Origin: Pseudolabrys sp.
Lineage (GTDB): Bacteria > Pseudomonadota > Alphaproteobacteria > Rhizobiales > Xanthobacteraceae
DNA: 64,000 bases
Assembly: GCA_030684935.1 (NCBI GenBank)
Contig: JAUXXH010000035.1
Coordinates: forward strand, 35,555-99,554
Direction: 5' to 3'
The notes under the pieces were generated by a model. That model made no database searches. It was not told the DNA's origin and saw only the letters and a program-made list of their open reading frames with translations. The position numbers and the translations under genes are program-made. This document shows positions 19,370 through 30,288 of the stretch, piece after piece; position 1 is the first letter of the stretch, and the number at the start of each line of letters is the position of its first letter.

Positions 19370-19923
19370 GTCTCCAGGCAGCTCTTGAGTTTGACCATGG
19401 CCCGCCGCACCCAGCTTTTCATCGTGCCCAGCGGCACGTTCATGCGCGCGGCGAGATCGTCATAGGTATTGCCGTCGAAAAATGCGCCGCGCAGCGCGTG
19501 GCGTTCGTGGACCGCCAGACCCTCGAGGCAACCGTGCAACCGCGCATTGTCCTCGCTTTTTTCCAGCGCGCGGTCGGCGGTCTCGGCGCCGTCGGCAATC
19601 TCGGCGGCGCTGTCGATCGGGTCCATGTGCCGGCTGGAGCGGGTCGCGCGCAGCCGGTCGATGGCGCGATTGCGGGCGATCGCAATCAGCCAGGTCATGG
19701 GGCTGGCGCGGCCGGAATCGAACTGATCGGCCTTTCGCCACACCGTAAGGTAGACCTCCTGCACCACGTCTTCCGCCTCGCTGCGTTCTCCCAAGATACG
19801 CAGCACCACGCCAAAAAGCTTCGCCGAGGTCAGCCGATAGACCGTTTGCAGCGCCGCGCGGTCACCGCCCGGGATGCGCGCAAGTGCGGTCGTGATCAGG
19901 CTGCGGTTGGCGTCGAGGTCCAT
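19366..19923 (-). CDS. ECF RNA polymerase sigma factor
   Basis: Sigma70 region 2 (AEDVVQEVYLTVWRKADQFD) and region 4 (YDDLAARMNVPLGTMKSWVRRA). Confidence 0.92.
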   Translation of the reverse strand: MDLDANRSLITTALARIPGGDRAALQTVYRLTSAKLFGVVLRILGERSEAEDVVQEVYLTVWRKADQFDSGRASPMTWLIAIARNRAIDRLRATRSSRHMDPIDSAAEIADGAETADRALEKSEDNARLHGCLEGLAVHERHALRGAFFDGNTYDDLAARMNVPLGTMKSWVRRAMVKLKSCLET

Positions 19924-20016
19924 CGAACCCTTGAAAATGTTCAGTTAATTCCGCTGCTGACGCCGGGCGGACCCGTTCGAGGCGGCGAGATCAACATGCC
20001 GCCACCGCGCCGAACT

Positions 20017-20340
20017 CTAGGCGGCTGGACGACCCGGGACAATGATCGGAGAACCAGCGTCATCTCGGATTAGCAGGTGCATCTCGCCGCAGTCGACGCA
20101 GCGGATGCGCGCGCGGGGGCGGGCAATGTCGGCCAGGGCCTTTTCATCCGTCACCAGCACCAGGCTGTCGGTCGCCGGGCATTGATAGCGTACGGCGCCG
20201 TGCGGACGCAGAGTCGCCGGCACGGGTTTCAAGGGATTGGTGGTTTCGCTGAAAACGGAGGGGTGGATATTGCCCCAGGTCTGGCTCAGAATCGGCATGC
20301 GTCCCGTCCGGAATTTTTTTGCGCCGCACAATAATGCCAC
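20017..20340 (-). CDS. Hypothetical protein with CxxC motif
   Basis: …RARIRCVDCGEMHLLIRDDAG…. Confidence 0.5.
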   Translation of the reverse strand: MALLCGAKKFRTGRMPILSQTWGNIHPSVFSETTNPLKPVPATLRPHGAVRYQCPATDSLVLVTDEKALADIARPRARIRCVDCGEMHLLIRDDAGSPIIVPGRPAA

Positions 20341-20396
20341 GGTAAGCGGTTAGGTTCCACACAACTGCCAATTTTTGAGTCAATTCCCGCCGATGC

Positions 20397-20741
20397 TCAG
20401 GTTTCAAGCACCGGCAGGACATGGTGGCCGGCGGGCCCGAGCGGCAGCGGTTCGCATTTGACCACGGCGGCCAGGTCCAGCGGCCCGTACAAATGCGGGA
20501 ACAAGGCGCCGCCACGTGAGGGCTCCCACTTCAGCCGGTCGCCGAGCGGCGCGGTATCGACATGCACCAGCAACAGCTCGCTCTGGCCCGTGAAATGTTT
20601 GGCCGCGGTCTCCGCCACCTGAGCCGCTGAGGAAAAATGAATGAAGCCGTCGCGCGAGTCGTGCTCCGAGCCGTTGAACACCCCGTTACTTTCAGCGTCG
20701 CGCCACAGCGCGGCCGGCACGATCTTGTAAATCACCGTCAT
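20397..20741 (-). CDS. DUF952-family protein
   Basis: IYKIVPAALWRDAESNGVFNGSEHDSRDGFIHFSSAAQVAETAAKHF. Confidence 0.85.
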   Translation of the reverse strand: MTVIYKIVPAALWRDAESNGVFNGSEHDSRDGFIHFSSAAQVAETAAKHFTGQSELLLVHVDTAPLGDRLKWEPSRGGALFPHLYGPLDLAAVVKCEPLPLGPAGHHVLPVLET

Positions 20742-20813
20742 TTTATTTCCCGCCTATGTCGTTGGCATACCAACGATTATCAGGCGCGTGCGCGCGCGCA
20801 TGCGACCCATCCA

Positions 20814-20828
20814 TTAACCAACCTTGAA
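20814..20828 (+). promoter_or_regulatory. Candidate CtrA box (TTAA-N7-TGAA)
   Basis: ttaaCCAACCTtgaa about 54 nt upstream of the small ORF at 20882. Confidence 0.3.
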
Positions 20829-20881
20829 TTGCTTCATTTGCTGTGCATATCCCTTTCAGATCGAGGACGGGATTTGTCGAA

Positions 20882-21073
20882 ATGACCACAGCAGAATACC
20901 TCATCGAGACCGCGGACCGGTGCAACCGGCTGGCGCGTGAGGGCCGCGAACTGGTAGCCAATCTTGAGGCCGTCAGCAACGAGTTGATGGCCAAAGCGGT
21001 CGAGCTCGATACGATCAGGGACAAAAATGAAAACCGGCGACAGAAGCGCGCGGTTCGCTCGGTCAGGCGATAG
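20882..21073 (+). CDS. Small helical protein of unknown function, adjacent to flagellar genes
   Basis: MTTAEYLIETADRCNRLAREGRELVANLEAVSNELMAKAVELDTIRDK…. Confidence 0.6.
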   Translation: MTTAEYLIETADRCNRLAREGRELVANLEAVSNELMAKAVELDTIRDKNENRRQKRAVRSVRR

Positions 21074-21101
21074 CCGGCTTCCCTAGCCGCCAAAACTGAC
21101 A

Positions 21102-21134
21102 ACAAAAAAACCCGGCCATCGTGCCGGGCTTTTC
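21102..21134. terminator. Bidirectional terminator between convergent genes
   Basis: AAAAAAACCCGGCcatcGTGCCGGGCTTTTC. Confidence 0.75.
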
Positions 21135-21158
21135 ATTGCCGTGTCGGTGCGGCCGGCT

Positions 21159-22529
<1,371 letters not shown>

Positions 22530-22531
22530 GA

Positions 22532-22891
22532 TTAATTCCTGTCCGCCTTGATGATTTCCGTCATGGTCACGCCGAGCTTTTCTTCGACCAGCACCACCTC
22601 GCCGCGGGCGACCAGGCGGTTGTTGACGTAGATGTCGATTGCCTCGCCGACCTTGCGGTCGAGTTCGAGCACGGCGCCGGGTCCGAGCTTGAGCAGATCG
22701 CCGACCGCCATGCGGGCGCGGCCGAGCACCGCCGACACCTGCACCGGTACGTCGAACACCGCTTCCAGATCGGACGCGCCGCGGTTGACCGATTCATTGT
22801 CGGACGGCGCCAGCATGCCGGCATCGTCGACCGGCTGTATTCCCGGCCCGCCTTCGAGGTCGGGAAGCGGCACCTTGCTGTCGTCACTCAT
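22532..22891 (-). CDS. fliN: Flagellar motor switch protein FliN
   Basis: VSAVLGRARMAVGDLLKLGPGAVLELDRKVGEAIDIYVNNRLVARGEVVLVEEKLGVTMTEI. Confidence 0.93.
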   Translation of the reverse strand: MSDDSKVPLPDLEGGPGIQPVDDAGMLAPSDNESVNRGASDLEAVFDVPVQVSAVLGRARMAVGDLLKLGPGAVLELDRKVGEAIDIYVNNRLVARGEVVLVEEKLGVTMTEIIKADRN

Positions 22892-22911
22892 TGCATCCGT
22901 CTCCTGAAGTC

Positions 22912-23535
22912 CTAATCGATCGTGTCGGGCTGCCGCGCCGCGATGTAGCGGCCGACCATGTCATTGATGGCAGACAGTGTGGCCGCCTCATCGCGCTTGA
23001 TGCCGCCATCGGCCCATTCGATCCGGCAGTCGCCGGGCGCCATCGTGTCGTCGGTGCGGATCACCAGCCGGCCCTCGAATCCGCGCGCCTGCGCGATCTC
23101 CTCAAGCCGGACCTTGGCCTCGGCGTGAATGGCACTGCCGATGTGCACCACCACATGCGGCGTCGTCACCAGATGGTGGAAGCAGTCGGTGGCCAGCGCG
23201 GAAATCTCGGCGAACGGCTCGCGCGCGATCAGTTGCGGCGCAAGCTTGCCGGCGACCGCAACGGCGACCTCGACCGCCTCGGTTTCCAGCCGCGCTTCGA
23301 TGCCCTTGAGCGCGCGATCGATCCCGGCCAGTCCGTCTGCGAGCCGGGCCAGCGCTTCGGCGGCAAGCTGCGCCGTCTCGCCCTGCGCCTGCGCAAGGCC
23401 GGCAGCAAAGCCGTTGCGATAGGCCTGCGATTCGGCGTCGGCGCGCCGGCGTTCGGCCTCGACCACAGAAATGGTCGGCCGCTCGCCGGTGGCGAAATCC
23501 TCGTCGAACATGTATTTCGCAGACGTCGCCTTCAT
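22912..23535 (-). CDS. fliH: Flagellar assembly protein FliH-like
   Basis: Position between fliN and fliG; FliH-like helical region and C-terminal …CRIEWADGG…. Confidence 0.75.
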   Translation of the reverse strand: MKATSAKYMFDEDFATGERPTISVVEAERRRADAESQAYRNGFAAGLAQAQGETAQLAAEALARLADGLAGIDRALKGIEARLETEAVEVAVAVAGKLAPQLIAREPFAEISALATDCFHHLVTTPHVVVHIGSAIHAEAKVRLEEIAQARGFEGRLVIRTDDTMAPGDCRIEWADGGIKRDEAATLSAINDMVGRYIAARQPDTID

Positions 23536-23542
23536 GGGTGTC

Positions 23543-24643
23543 TCAATAAATCAGTTCGTCTTCGCCGCGACTCTTGGAAATCAGGATTTCGCCCTTTTCG
23601 GCGAGCTCCTTGGCCCTGTTGACCAGCAGGGTCTGCGCCTCGTCGGCGTCGCGCAGCCGCACCGGACCCATTGCCTGCATTTCGTCGACCAGCATCTTGG
23701 CGCCGCGCGTCGACATGTTGTTGAAGAAGAACTGGCGCACGGCTTCGTTGGCGCCCTTCAGCGCGATCGCCAGCTTGTCCTTGTCGATGTTGCGCATCAG
23801 CGTCTGCGCCGACCCGGTGTCGAGCTTGATCAGGTCGTCGAAAGTGAACATCAGCGCCTTGATGCGCTCGGCCGCGTCGCGGTTTTCCTCTTCCAGCGCG
23901 GCGAGAAAGCGGGTCTCGGTCTGCCGGTCGAAATTGTTGAAGATTTCCGCCATCACCTCATGGGCGTCGCGGCGGCGGGTCTGCGACAGGTTTGACATGA
24001 ACTCGGTGCGCAGCGTCTCCTCGACGCGCTCGATCACTTCCTTCTGGATCGCTTCCATTTTCAGCATGCGGCTGACGACGTCGAGCGAGAAGTCCTCGGG
24101 CAAAATCGACAGCACGCGAGCAGCGTGCTCCGGGCTGAGCTTGGACAACACCACCGCCACCGTTTGCGGGTACTCGTTCTTGAGATAGTTCGCCAGCACG
24201 GCTTCCTGCACGTTGGCGAGCTTCTCCCACATGTTGCGGCCGGCCGGTCCGCGGATGTCGTCCATGATGCCGTGCACGCGCTCGCTTGGCAGGTATTGCT
24301 GAAGCAGCCGCTCGGTGGCGTCGTAGTTGCCGAGCAGCGCGCCGGAAGCCGACATGCGCGAGACGAATTCCAGCAGCAGTTGTTCGACCGCGTCGGCCTC
24401 GATGGTGCCGAGCGATGACATGACGATGGAGATCTGGCGCAATTCGTCGTCGTCGAGGAGGCTGAAGATATTGCCGCCATATTGTTCGCCGAGCGCCAGC
24501 ATCAGCACCGCGGCGCGTTCCGGGCCGGTCAGCTTGCGGCGACCGACCGCGACCTGGGGACGGCTGGCAAGTTCTGCCATCAGGCCGCCGATATCGTCGC
24601 GCACCGCGTCGGCTTTGTGCTTTTCGGCTGCTGCTGGCGCCAT
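23543..24643 (-). CDS. fliG: Flagellar motor switch protein FliG
   Basis: [43 protein letters not shown]…. Confidence 0.93.
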   Translation of the reverse strand: MAPAAAEKHKADAVRDDIGGLMAELASRPQVAVGRRKLTGPERAAVLMLALGEQYGGNIFSLLDDDELRQISIVMSSLGTIEADAVEQLLLEFVSRMSASGALLGNYDATERLLQQYLPSERVHGIMDDIRGPAGRNMWEKLANVQEAVLANYLKNEYPQTVAVVLSKLSPEHAARVLSILPEDFSLDVVSRMLKMEAIQKEVIERVEETLRTEFMSNLSQTRRRDAHEVMAEIFNNFDRQTETRFLAALEEENRDAAERIKALMFTFDDLIKLDTGSAQTLMRNIDKDKLAIALKGANEAVRQFFFNNMSTRGAKMLVDEMQAMGPVRLRDADEAQTLLVNRAKELAEKGEILISKSRGEDELIY

Positions 24644-24646
24644 GGC

Positions 24647-26416
24647 TTACGCTGCGTCCTCGTGGAGCCAGGTGCGGATAATGGCGACGGCTTCATGCGG
24701 GTTTTTCTGGGCGAGCTCGCCCACCTTCTGCACCGACTGTGCGTGAACCTGGCCTTGCACCTGCGCCACGTCGATCATGGCGGAGGTGCGGTTGGAGATG
24801 GCGACGGATTCGTTGCCGCCGACGATCGAAATCGTGGCGCCGCTGGTATTGGAGATGCTGCCGCCGCCGCCGGTAGAGGTGACGTTCGTTCCCGGTGCGG
24901 TCGACGTCAAAGCGCCGCTGGAAGCGCCGGCCGCGCCAATCGCGCTTGCGACGCCCGCGACGCCCGCGGCACCGGCCAGCAGGGCGGTTTCAGGGGTGAC
25001 GATCCGGCGCACCAGCGGCCGCACCACCAGCAGCAGCACGATCAGTCCGAGCAGCGCCATCACGCCCATCTCGGCGCCGCGCATGATGTCCTGCTTGGTG
25101 AACTGCAAATAGTTCATCCAGCCGGTCGGCTCGTTGATCGGCGAAGCGTTGGGTTCGGCAAAGCGAAGGTTGACCACTTCGACCTGATCGCCGCGTTTGG
25201 CGTCGAAGCCGATCGCCGAGCGCACCAGCGCGGCGATGCGATCGATGTCTTCCTTCGAGCGCGGCGTATAGACCGGCTCACCCCGGTCATTGCGGGTATA
25301 GGTGCCGTCGACCAGCACCGCGGCCGAAATCCGGTTGACGCGGCCGGCTTCGGTCACCTCGGTCTTGGTGGTGCGCGAGATCTCGTAGTTGACGATTTCC
25401 TCGCTCTTGCGGTTCTGATCGCCGGAATTGACCGGCTCCGGCGGCTTGTTGCCGCTGGGCAATTCGGTGGCGACCGAGACCTGGTTCGACTTGGTCTCGC
25501 CACTGCTCGACTGCTCCTCGCGGGTCTGGCTCGAGCGCAGCACGCGTCCGTCCGGGTCGAATTTGTCGGAGGTCTGGGTGATGCGGTTGAGGTCGAAATC
25601 GGCGGTGAGCTGCACCCGCGCGCGTCCGGGTCCGACCACCGATGAGACGATGGCCTCGACCTGATCGCGCAGGCGATTTTCGAAAACGGTCTTTCGCTCG
25701 TCGGCGCCGAGGCCGGTCGCCGCATTGTCGCGCGCGGCGCCATCGGCGAGAAGCCGGCCGGATTCGTCGATCACCGACACCCGCTCCGGCTTCATGCCGT
25801 TGACGGCGGTCGCGACCAGATGACGGATGGCGCGCACCTGCTGCGGCTCAAGCGCGCCGCGCACCTTCAGCACGATCGAGGCGGTCGCCTCCGCCTTGTC
25901 GCGCGAGAACAGCGCTCGCTCCGGCAGCACCAGATGCACGCGCGCCGCCTGTACCCGGTCGATACCGCGGATGGTGCGGGCCAACTCGCCTTCAAGCGCA
26001 CGCAGATGATTGATGTTCTGGATGAAGCTGGTGGCGCCGAGCGCATCCGACTTGTCGAAGATCTCGTAACCGACGCCGCCGCCTTTGGGCAGGCCGCCTT
26101 CGGCCAGCTTCATGCGGATCCGCGCCACTTGTTCCTTGGGCACCATCACGATCGAGCCGTCGTTCCTGATCTGATAGGCGATGGCCTGGCGTTCCAGATC
26201 CTTGATGATGGCGCTGGAATCCTCGACCGACAGGTCGGTGAACAACGGCACCATCTGCGGCGCCGTCATTTTCAGCGTCAGAAATGCGAAAAAGCCGATC
26301 AGGGCCAACGTCACCGCGGCCATCGCCGCCATCCGTGCCGCACCCAGCGACTTCACAAAATCGAAGAAACCCTGCACCGGCGATTCATCCCACAAGGCGC
26401 GCGTGATGCGCTTCAC
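24647..26416 (-). CDS. fliF: Flagellar M-ring protein FliF (start possibly GTG at 26377)
   Basis: FliF/YscJ family, two TM segments, PQMVPLFTDLSVEDSSAIIKDLERQAIAYQI. Confidence 0.93.
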   Translation of the reverse strand: MKRITRALWDESPVQGFFDFVKSLGAARMAAMAAVTLALIGFFAFLTLKMTAPQMVPLFTDLSVEDSSAIIKDLERQAIAYQIRNDGSIVMVPKEQVARIRMKLAEGGLPKGGGVGYEIFDKSDALGATSFIQNINHLRALEGELARTIRGIDRVQAARVHLVLPERALFSRDKAEATASIVLKVRGALEPQQVRAIRHLVATAVNGMKPERVSVIDESGRLLADGAARDNAATGLGADERKTVFENRLRDQVEAIVSSVVGPGRARVQLTADFDLNRITQTSDKFDPDGRVLRSSQTREEQSSSGETKSNQVSVATELPSGNKPPEPVNSGDQNRKSEEIVNYEISRTTKTEVTEAGRVNRISAAVLVDGTYTRNDRGEPVYTPRSKEDIDRIAALVRSAIGFDAKRGDQVEVVNLRFAEPNASPINEPTGWMNYLQFTKQDIMRGAEMGVMALLGLIVLLLVVRPLVRRIVTPETALLAGAAGVAGVASAIGAAGASSGALTSTAPGTNVTSTGGGGSISNTSGATISIVGGNESVAISNRTSAMIDVAQVQGQVHAQSVQKVGELAQKNPHEAVAIIRTWLHEDAA

Positions 26417-26423
26417 CCGGCAA

Positions 26424-26456
26424 GATTTGCCCAGTTTATGGTTAGCGTCTGGTTAA
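26424..26456 (-). promoter_or_regulatory. CtrA-type promoter block upstream of fliF
   Basis: Plus strand ATTTGCCCAGTTTATGGTTAGCGTCTGGTTAA; TTAG-N7-TTAA at 26442-26456; 23 nt identical to the flhA block. Confidence 0.6.
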
Positions 26457-26587
26457 TGCGGCAGGAATCCAGGATCCTGCGCGTGCCGTAATGCACGGGG
26501 CGCGCTGGTGAAATGCGAACTGTCGGCAAAAACGAAATCGCCGGCCAACGTGGCCGGCGATGTTTCGGAAACTGACTCTGGAAAAAA

Positions 26588-26863
26588 CTACTGACGATAT
26601 TGCTGAATGCGCGTGGTGCGCAGGCCGGCAAGGCCGTGCTGGTCGATGGAATACTGCCAGGAGAGGAATTCCTCTACCGTCAGTGTGTAGCGGGCGCAGG
26701 CTTCCTCGAGCGACAGCAGACCTCCGCGAACCGCTGCGACCACCTCAGCCTTGCGGCGGATGACCCAGCGTTTGGTCGTTGGCGGGGGCAGGTCCGCAAT
26801 GGTAAGCGGACTGCCATCGGGCCCGATGACATACTTTACCCTCGGGCGGTGGGGCTCGGTCAT
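26588..26863 (-). CDS. DUF1153 protein, SciP-like regulator
   Basis: KYVIGPDGSPLTIADLPPPTTKRWVIRRKAEVVAAVRGGLLSLEEACARYTLTVEEFLSWQ. Confidence 0.85.
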   Translation of the reverse strand: MTEPHRPRVKYVIGPDGSPLTIADLPPPTTKRWVIRRKAEVVAAVRGGLLSLEEACARYTLTVEEFLSWQYSIDQHGLAGLRTTRIQQYRQ

Positions 26864-27077
26864 TGGTACTCTCACAACACTCGACTGACAGTTACTCAGG
26901 AAAAACTACAGGCGGCGGCTTAAAAATTGGCTAAGCACGCTATGTAAACAGGTAAATGTTTGCCCCGGTTTTGCTAACCTTTTGGTTACGGTTGAAGGTA
27001 GCAGGGCGAAGGTGAAACACTGCGAAATTCCGTTCAGGCCTGCGATTATAGGGCCGAATGGCTCTGCCGGGGTAGCC

Positions 27078-29579
27078 GTGAAAAAGTTCCCATTCGCCGC
27101 CGTCACCAACAGCCGCGCGCCGGGCGCCACTATTTTTCTCCTGGTGGTGGTCGGCCTTGCCTATTTTTTGCTGGCGCGGCTCGGTTTGCAGCTCGCCTCC
27201 ATCAATCCCAGCGCCAGCCCGATCTGGCCGGCCACCGGTCTGGCGCTGGCGGCGGTGCTGCTGGGGGGCGTGCGGGTCTGGCCGGCGATCCTGATCGCCG
27301 CCTTTGCCGCCAATGCCGTCACTGCCGGCACGCCCGCCACCGCGGCGTTTATTGCCGTCGGCAACACTCTTGAAGCCGTGGTCGGCGGTTTCCTGGTCAT
27401 GCGCTGGTCCGGCGGCCGCGATACCTTTTCGACTCCGGCGCAGGTCGTCAAATTCGCCCTGATCGTGTTCGGCGCGGCAACGGTCATCAGCGCCACGGTC
27501 GGCGTTGTGACATTGTGCGTCGCCGGCCTGGCGCCCTGGGCGAACTTCTGGCCGATCTGGATCACCTGGTGGCTCGGCGACGCAGCCGGTGCGCTGGTGG
27601 TGACGCCGGTCATTGTGCTGTGGGCGCTGACCGACCTGCGTTCGCTCAACGGGCGCGAAGTGCGGGACATTGCGCTGGCGCTCGGCGGTACGGTGGCCGT
27701 CGGCCTGATTGCCTTCAGCCCGTTGCTGCCGCGCTCCGAATACACCAGTCCGCTCGCCTTTCTGGCGATCCTGCCGCTGCTGTGGTCGGCCTTGCGGCGC
27801 GGTCCGCGCGACACCGCAACGGTGGCGCTGATCCTGACCGCCTTCACGATCTGGGCGACGCGGGCGCAGGCGGGACCGTTCGCCGGTGTGGAGCAGAACG
27901 AGACCTTCGTGCTGCTGCTCACATTCATCATCAGCGTCACGGTGCCGAGCCTGGCGCTCAGCGCCGACGTCGCGGTGCGCCGGACCACGGAAGACAATCT
28001 GCGCCGCACCTTCAGCGATCTCGACCAGAACCAGCGGCAGCGTACCGCGTTGTCCGACGCCAATATCCATCTGAAAGACGCGCAGCGGCTGGCCAATCTC
28101 GGCAGCTGGTCATGGGATATTCCCGAGAACAAAGTCGTCTGGTCGGACCAGCTTTGCGACATCTACGGCATCACGCGCGCCCGCGCGCCGACAAAGGTCG
28201 AGGACTTTGTCGACTTCCTGCATCCCGACGACCGCGACAAGGTGCAGGCCAGCATCGGCAAGGCGCTCGAGTCGGGCACCGACTTCAGCCATGACGAACG
28301 CATTTTGCGGCCGGACGGCAGCGTCCGGCATCTGCAAAGCGTCGGCGAGGTGGTCCGCGACGACAGCGGCGCTCCGCTGCGCATGCTCGGCGTCTGTCTC
28401 GATGTGACCGAACAGCGCGAAGCGCAGGTCACGCTCGAACAGACCCGCGAGCAGCTGGCGCAGTCGCAGAAGATGGAGGCGCTCGGGCAACTCACCGGCG
28501 GCATCGCCCACGACTTCAACAATCTGCTGATGATCGTGTCCGGCTACGCGCAGATTCTGCAGCGCCGGCTGAAAGAGCCGCGCGACGCTCAGGCCGTCGA
28601 GGCGATCCGCGCTGCCGCCAGCCGCGGCGAGAAACTGACCCGGCAGTTGCTGACGTTCTCGCGCCGCCAGCAACTGATGCCGGTGGTGGTGGACCTGCAC
28701 AAGGCGACCGAGACGGTGCACGGCCTGCTGGCCCCTTCGCTGCAGGGCAATATCGCTTTTGTCAGCAACATCGCCAACGACGTCTGGCGGGTCGCGGTCG
28801 ATCTCGGCGAATTCGAACTGGCGCTGGTCAATCTCGCGGTGAATGCGCGCGACGCCATGCCTGACGGCGGCACCATTACGCTGACGGCACGCAATGTTGT
28901 GCTGGACTCCGACGCGGCGACGGGCGGCCTGTCCGGCGACTTCGTCGCGCTGTCTGTCAGCGATAGCGGGATCGGGATCGCACCGGATGTGTTGCACCGG
29001 GTGTTCGAGCCGTTCTTCACCACCAAGCCCGTTGGCAAGGGCACCGGCCTCGGCCTGTCTCAGGTGCATGGCTTCGCCAACCTGTCGGGTGGCGCGGTCA
29101 CGGTGACGAGCGAGGTGGGGCTTGGCACCGCGGTCACGATCTATCTGCCGCGCGCCCGCGCCGAGATGGCGGCTGAAGCGGAGGAAGGGGCGGCGCCCGT
29201 CAACGGTCACGCGCAAGGCACCGTGCTGGTGGTGGAAGACAGCCGCGAGGTCGCCGAGGTAACGACGGCGCTGCTCGATCAACTCGGCTACCGGGTGGTG
29301 CGGGCCGAAAACGCCGCCGAGGCATTGGGCTATCTGGAGAGCGAGACCGCGTTCGATCTGGTGTTCTCCGACATTGTCATGCCCGGCGCGATCAACGGTC
29401 TGGGACTGGCGGACATGTGCCGGCAGCGCTTTCCCGGCTTGCCGGTGCTGCTGACCAGCGGGTTCAGCGAGGCGGCGCTGGCGCCGAACGGCCGCTTCGA
29501 AATCCTGCGCAAGCCCTTCGATCTGGCGGCGCTGGAGCAGGCGATCGAGGCCACCCGCGGCCGCGCCGCGCGAGGGTAA
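27078..29579 (+). CDS. MASE1-PAS hybrid histidine kinase with C-terminal receiver (likely GTG start; ORF opens at 26982)
   Basis: MASE1 multi-TM (SPIWPATGLALAAVLLGG), PAS, HisKA GGIAHDFNNLLM, HATPase, receiver VLVVEDSREVAEVTTALL. Confidence 0.9.
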   Translation: MKKFPFAAVTNSRAPGATIFLLVVVGLAYFLLARLGLQLASINPSASPIWPATGLALAAVLLGGVRVWPAILIAAFAANAVTAGTPATAAFIAVGNTLEAVVGGFLVMRWSGGRDTFSTPAQVVKFALIVFGAATVISATVGVVTLCVAGLAPWANFWPIWITWWLGDAAGALVVTPVIVLWALTDLRSLNGREVRDIALALGGTVAVGLIAFSPLLPRSEYTSPLAFLAILPLLWSALRRGPRDTATVALILTAFTIWATRAQAGPFAGVEQNETFVLLLTFIISVTVPSLALSADVAVRRTTEDNLRRTFSDLDQNQRQRTALSDANIHLKDAQRLANLGSWSWDIPENKVVWSDQLCDIYGITRARAPTKVEDFVDFLHPDDRDKVQASIGKALESGTDFSHDERILRPDGSVRHLQSVGEVVRDDSGAPLRMLGVCLDVTEQREAQVTLEQTREQLAQSQKMEALGQLTGGIAHDFNNLLMIVSGYAQILQRRLKEPRDAQAVEAIRAAASRGEKLTRQLLTFSRRQQLMPVVVDLHKATETVHGLLAPSLQGNIAFVSNIANDVWRVAVDLGEFELALVNLAVNARDAMPDGGTITLTARNVVLDSDAATGGLSGDFVALSVSDSGIGIAPDVLHRVFEPFFTTKPVGKGTGLGLSQVHGFANLSGGAVTVTSEVGLGTAVTIYLPRARAEMAAEAEEGAAPVNGHAQGTVLVVEDSREVAEVTTALLDQLGYRVVRAENAAEALGYLESETAFDLVFSDIVMPGAINGLGLADMCRQRFPGLPVLLTSGFSEAALAPNGRFEILRKPFDLAALEQAIEATRGRAARG

Positions 29580-29591
29580 GTTAAGCGGCGG

Positions 29592-30278
29592 CTAGCCCGA
29601 ATAACCCGGACGCACGATGCGCTGGACCTGGTTGACCGGGTAGTTCTGCCCGCCGATCGACAGCAGCGGCGGCGTCTGGGTCAGGTCGACGGAGTCGACG
29701 GTGGCTTGCACCGACGCCGAGACCGCGACCGGCTGGTTGTTGGCATCGAGCGCGGTGGCTTTCAGGGTGTAGTTGCCGGTCGGCCAGGTGCGGCCATCAT
29801 TGCCCTTGCCGTCCCAGGTGAATTTCACGCCACCCGGATTGACCGTGAAGCTGCCGGTGTAGGCGGTCTGGCCGGTCGAGTCCGAGATGGTGATTGTCGC
29901 CGTCGACGGCGAGGGCACGGTAAGGTCCCAGGCTGCGCTGCCGTTCTCCAACTGCGTGGTCGAGCCATCGACCACAACGGTGGCGCCGACATAGGCCAGC
30001 GCCGCGGTCGACTGGGCGGTCTGGTTGATCGAGATCAGCGTTTCCAGCTGCGTGTTTGACTTCATCTGCTGCTCGACCTGGGCGAACTGCACCAGTTGCT
30101 GGGTGAACTGGTTGGTGTCGAGCGGATCGAGCGGATTCTGGTTCTGCAACTGCGTCGTCAGCAGCGTCAGGAACGTCGTGAAGTTGTCAGCGATCATCGC
30201 CGTACTGGTCGCAGTGCCGGCGGTGGTTGCCGCGGTCGCTCCGGTGGTCGGGATCGGGGTCGATGTGATCGCTGACAT
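29592..30278 (-). CDS. flgD: Flagellar hook assembly scaffold FlgD
   Basis: NFTTFLTLLTTQLQNQNPLDPLDTNQFTQQLVQFAQVEQQMKSN. Confidence 0.92.
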   Translation of the reverse strand: MSAITSTPIPTTGATAATTAGTATSTAMIADNFTTFLTLLTTQLQNQNPLDPLDTNQFTQQLVQFAQVEQQMKSNTQLETLISINQTAQSTAALAYVGATVVVDGSTTQLENGSAAWDLTVPSPSTATITISDSTGQTAYTGSFTVNPGGVKFTWDGKGNDGRTWPTGNYTLKATALDANNQPVAVSASVQATVDSVDLTQTPPLLSIGGQNYPVNQVQRIVRPGYSG

Positions 30279-30288
30279 GATTGTATCC

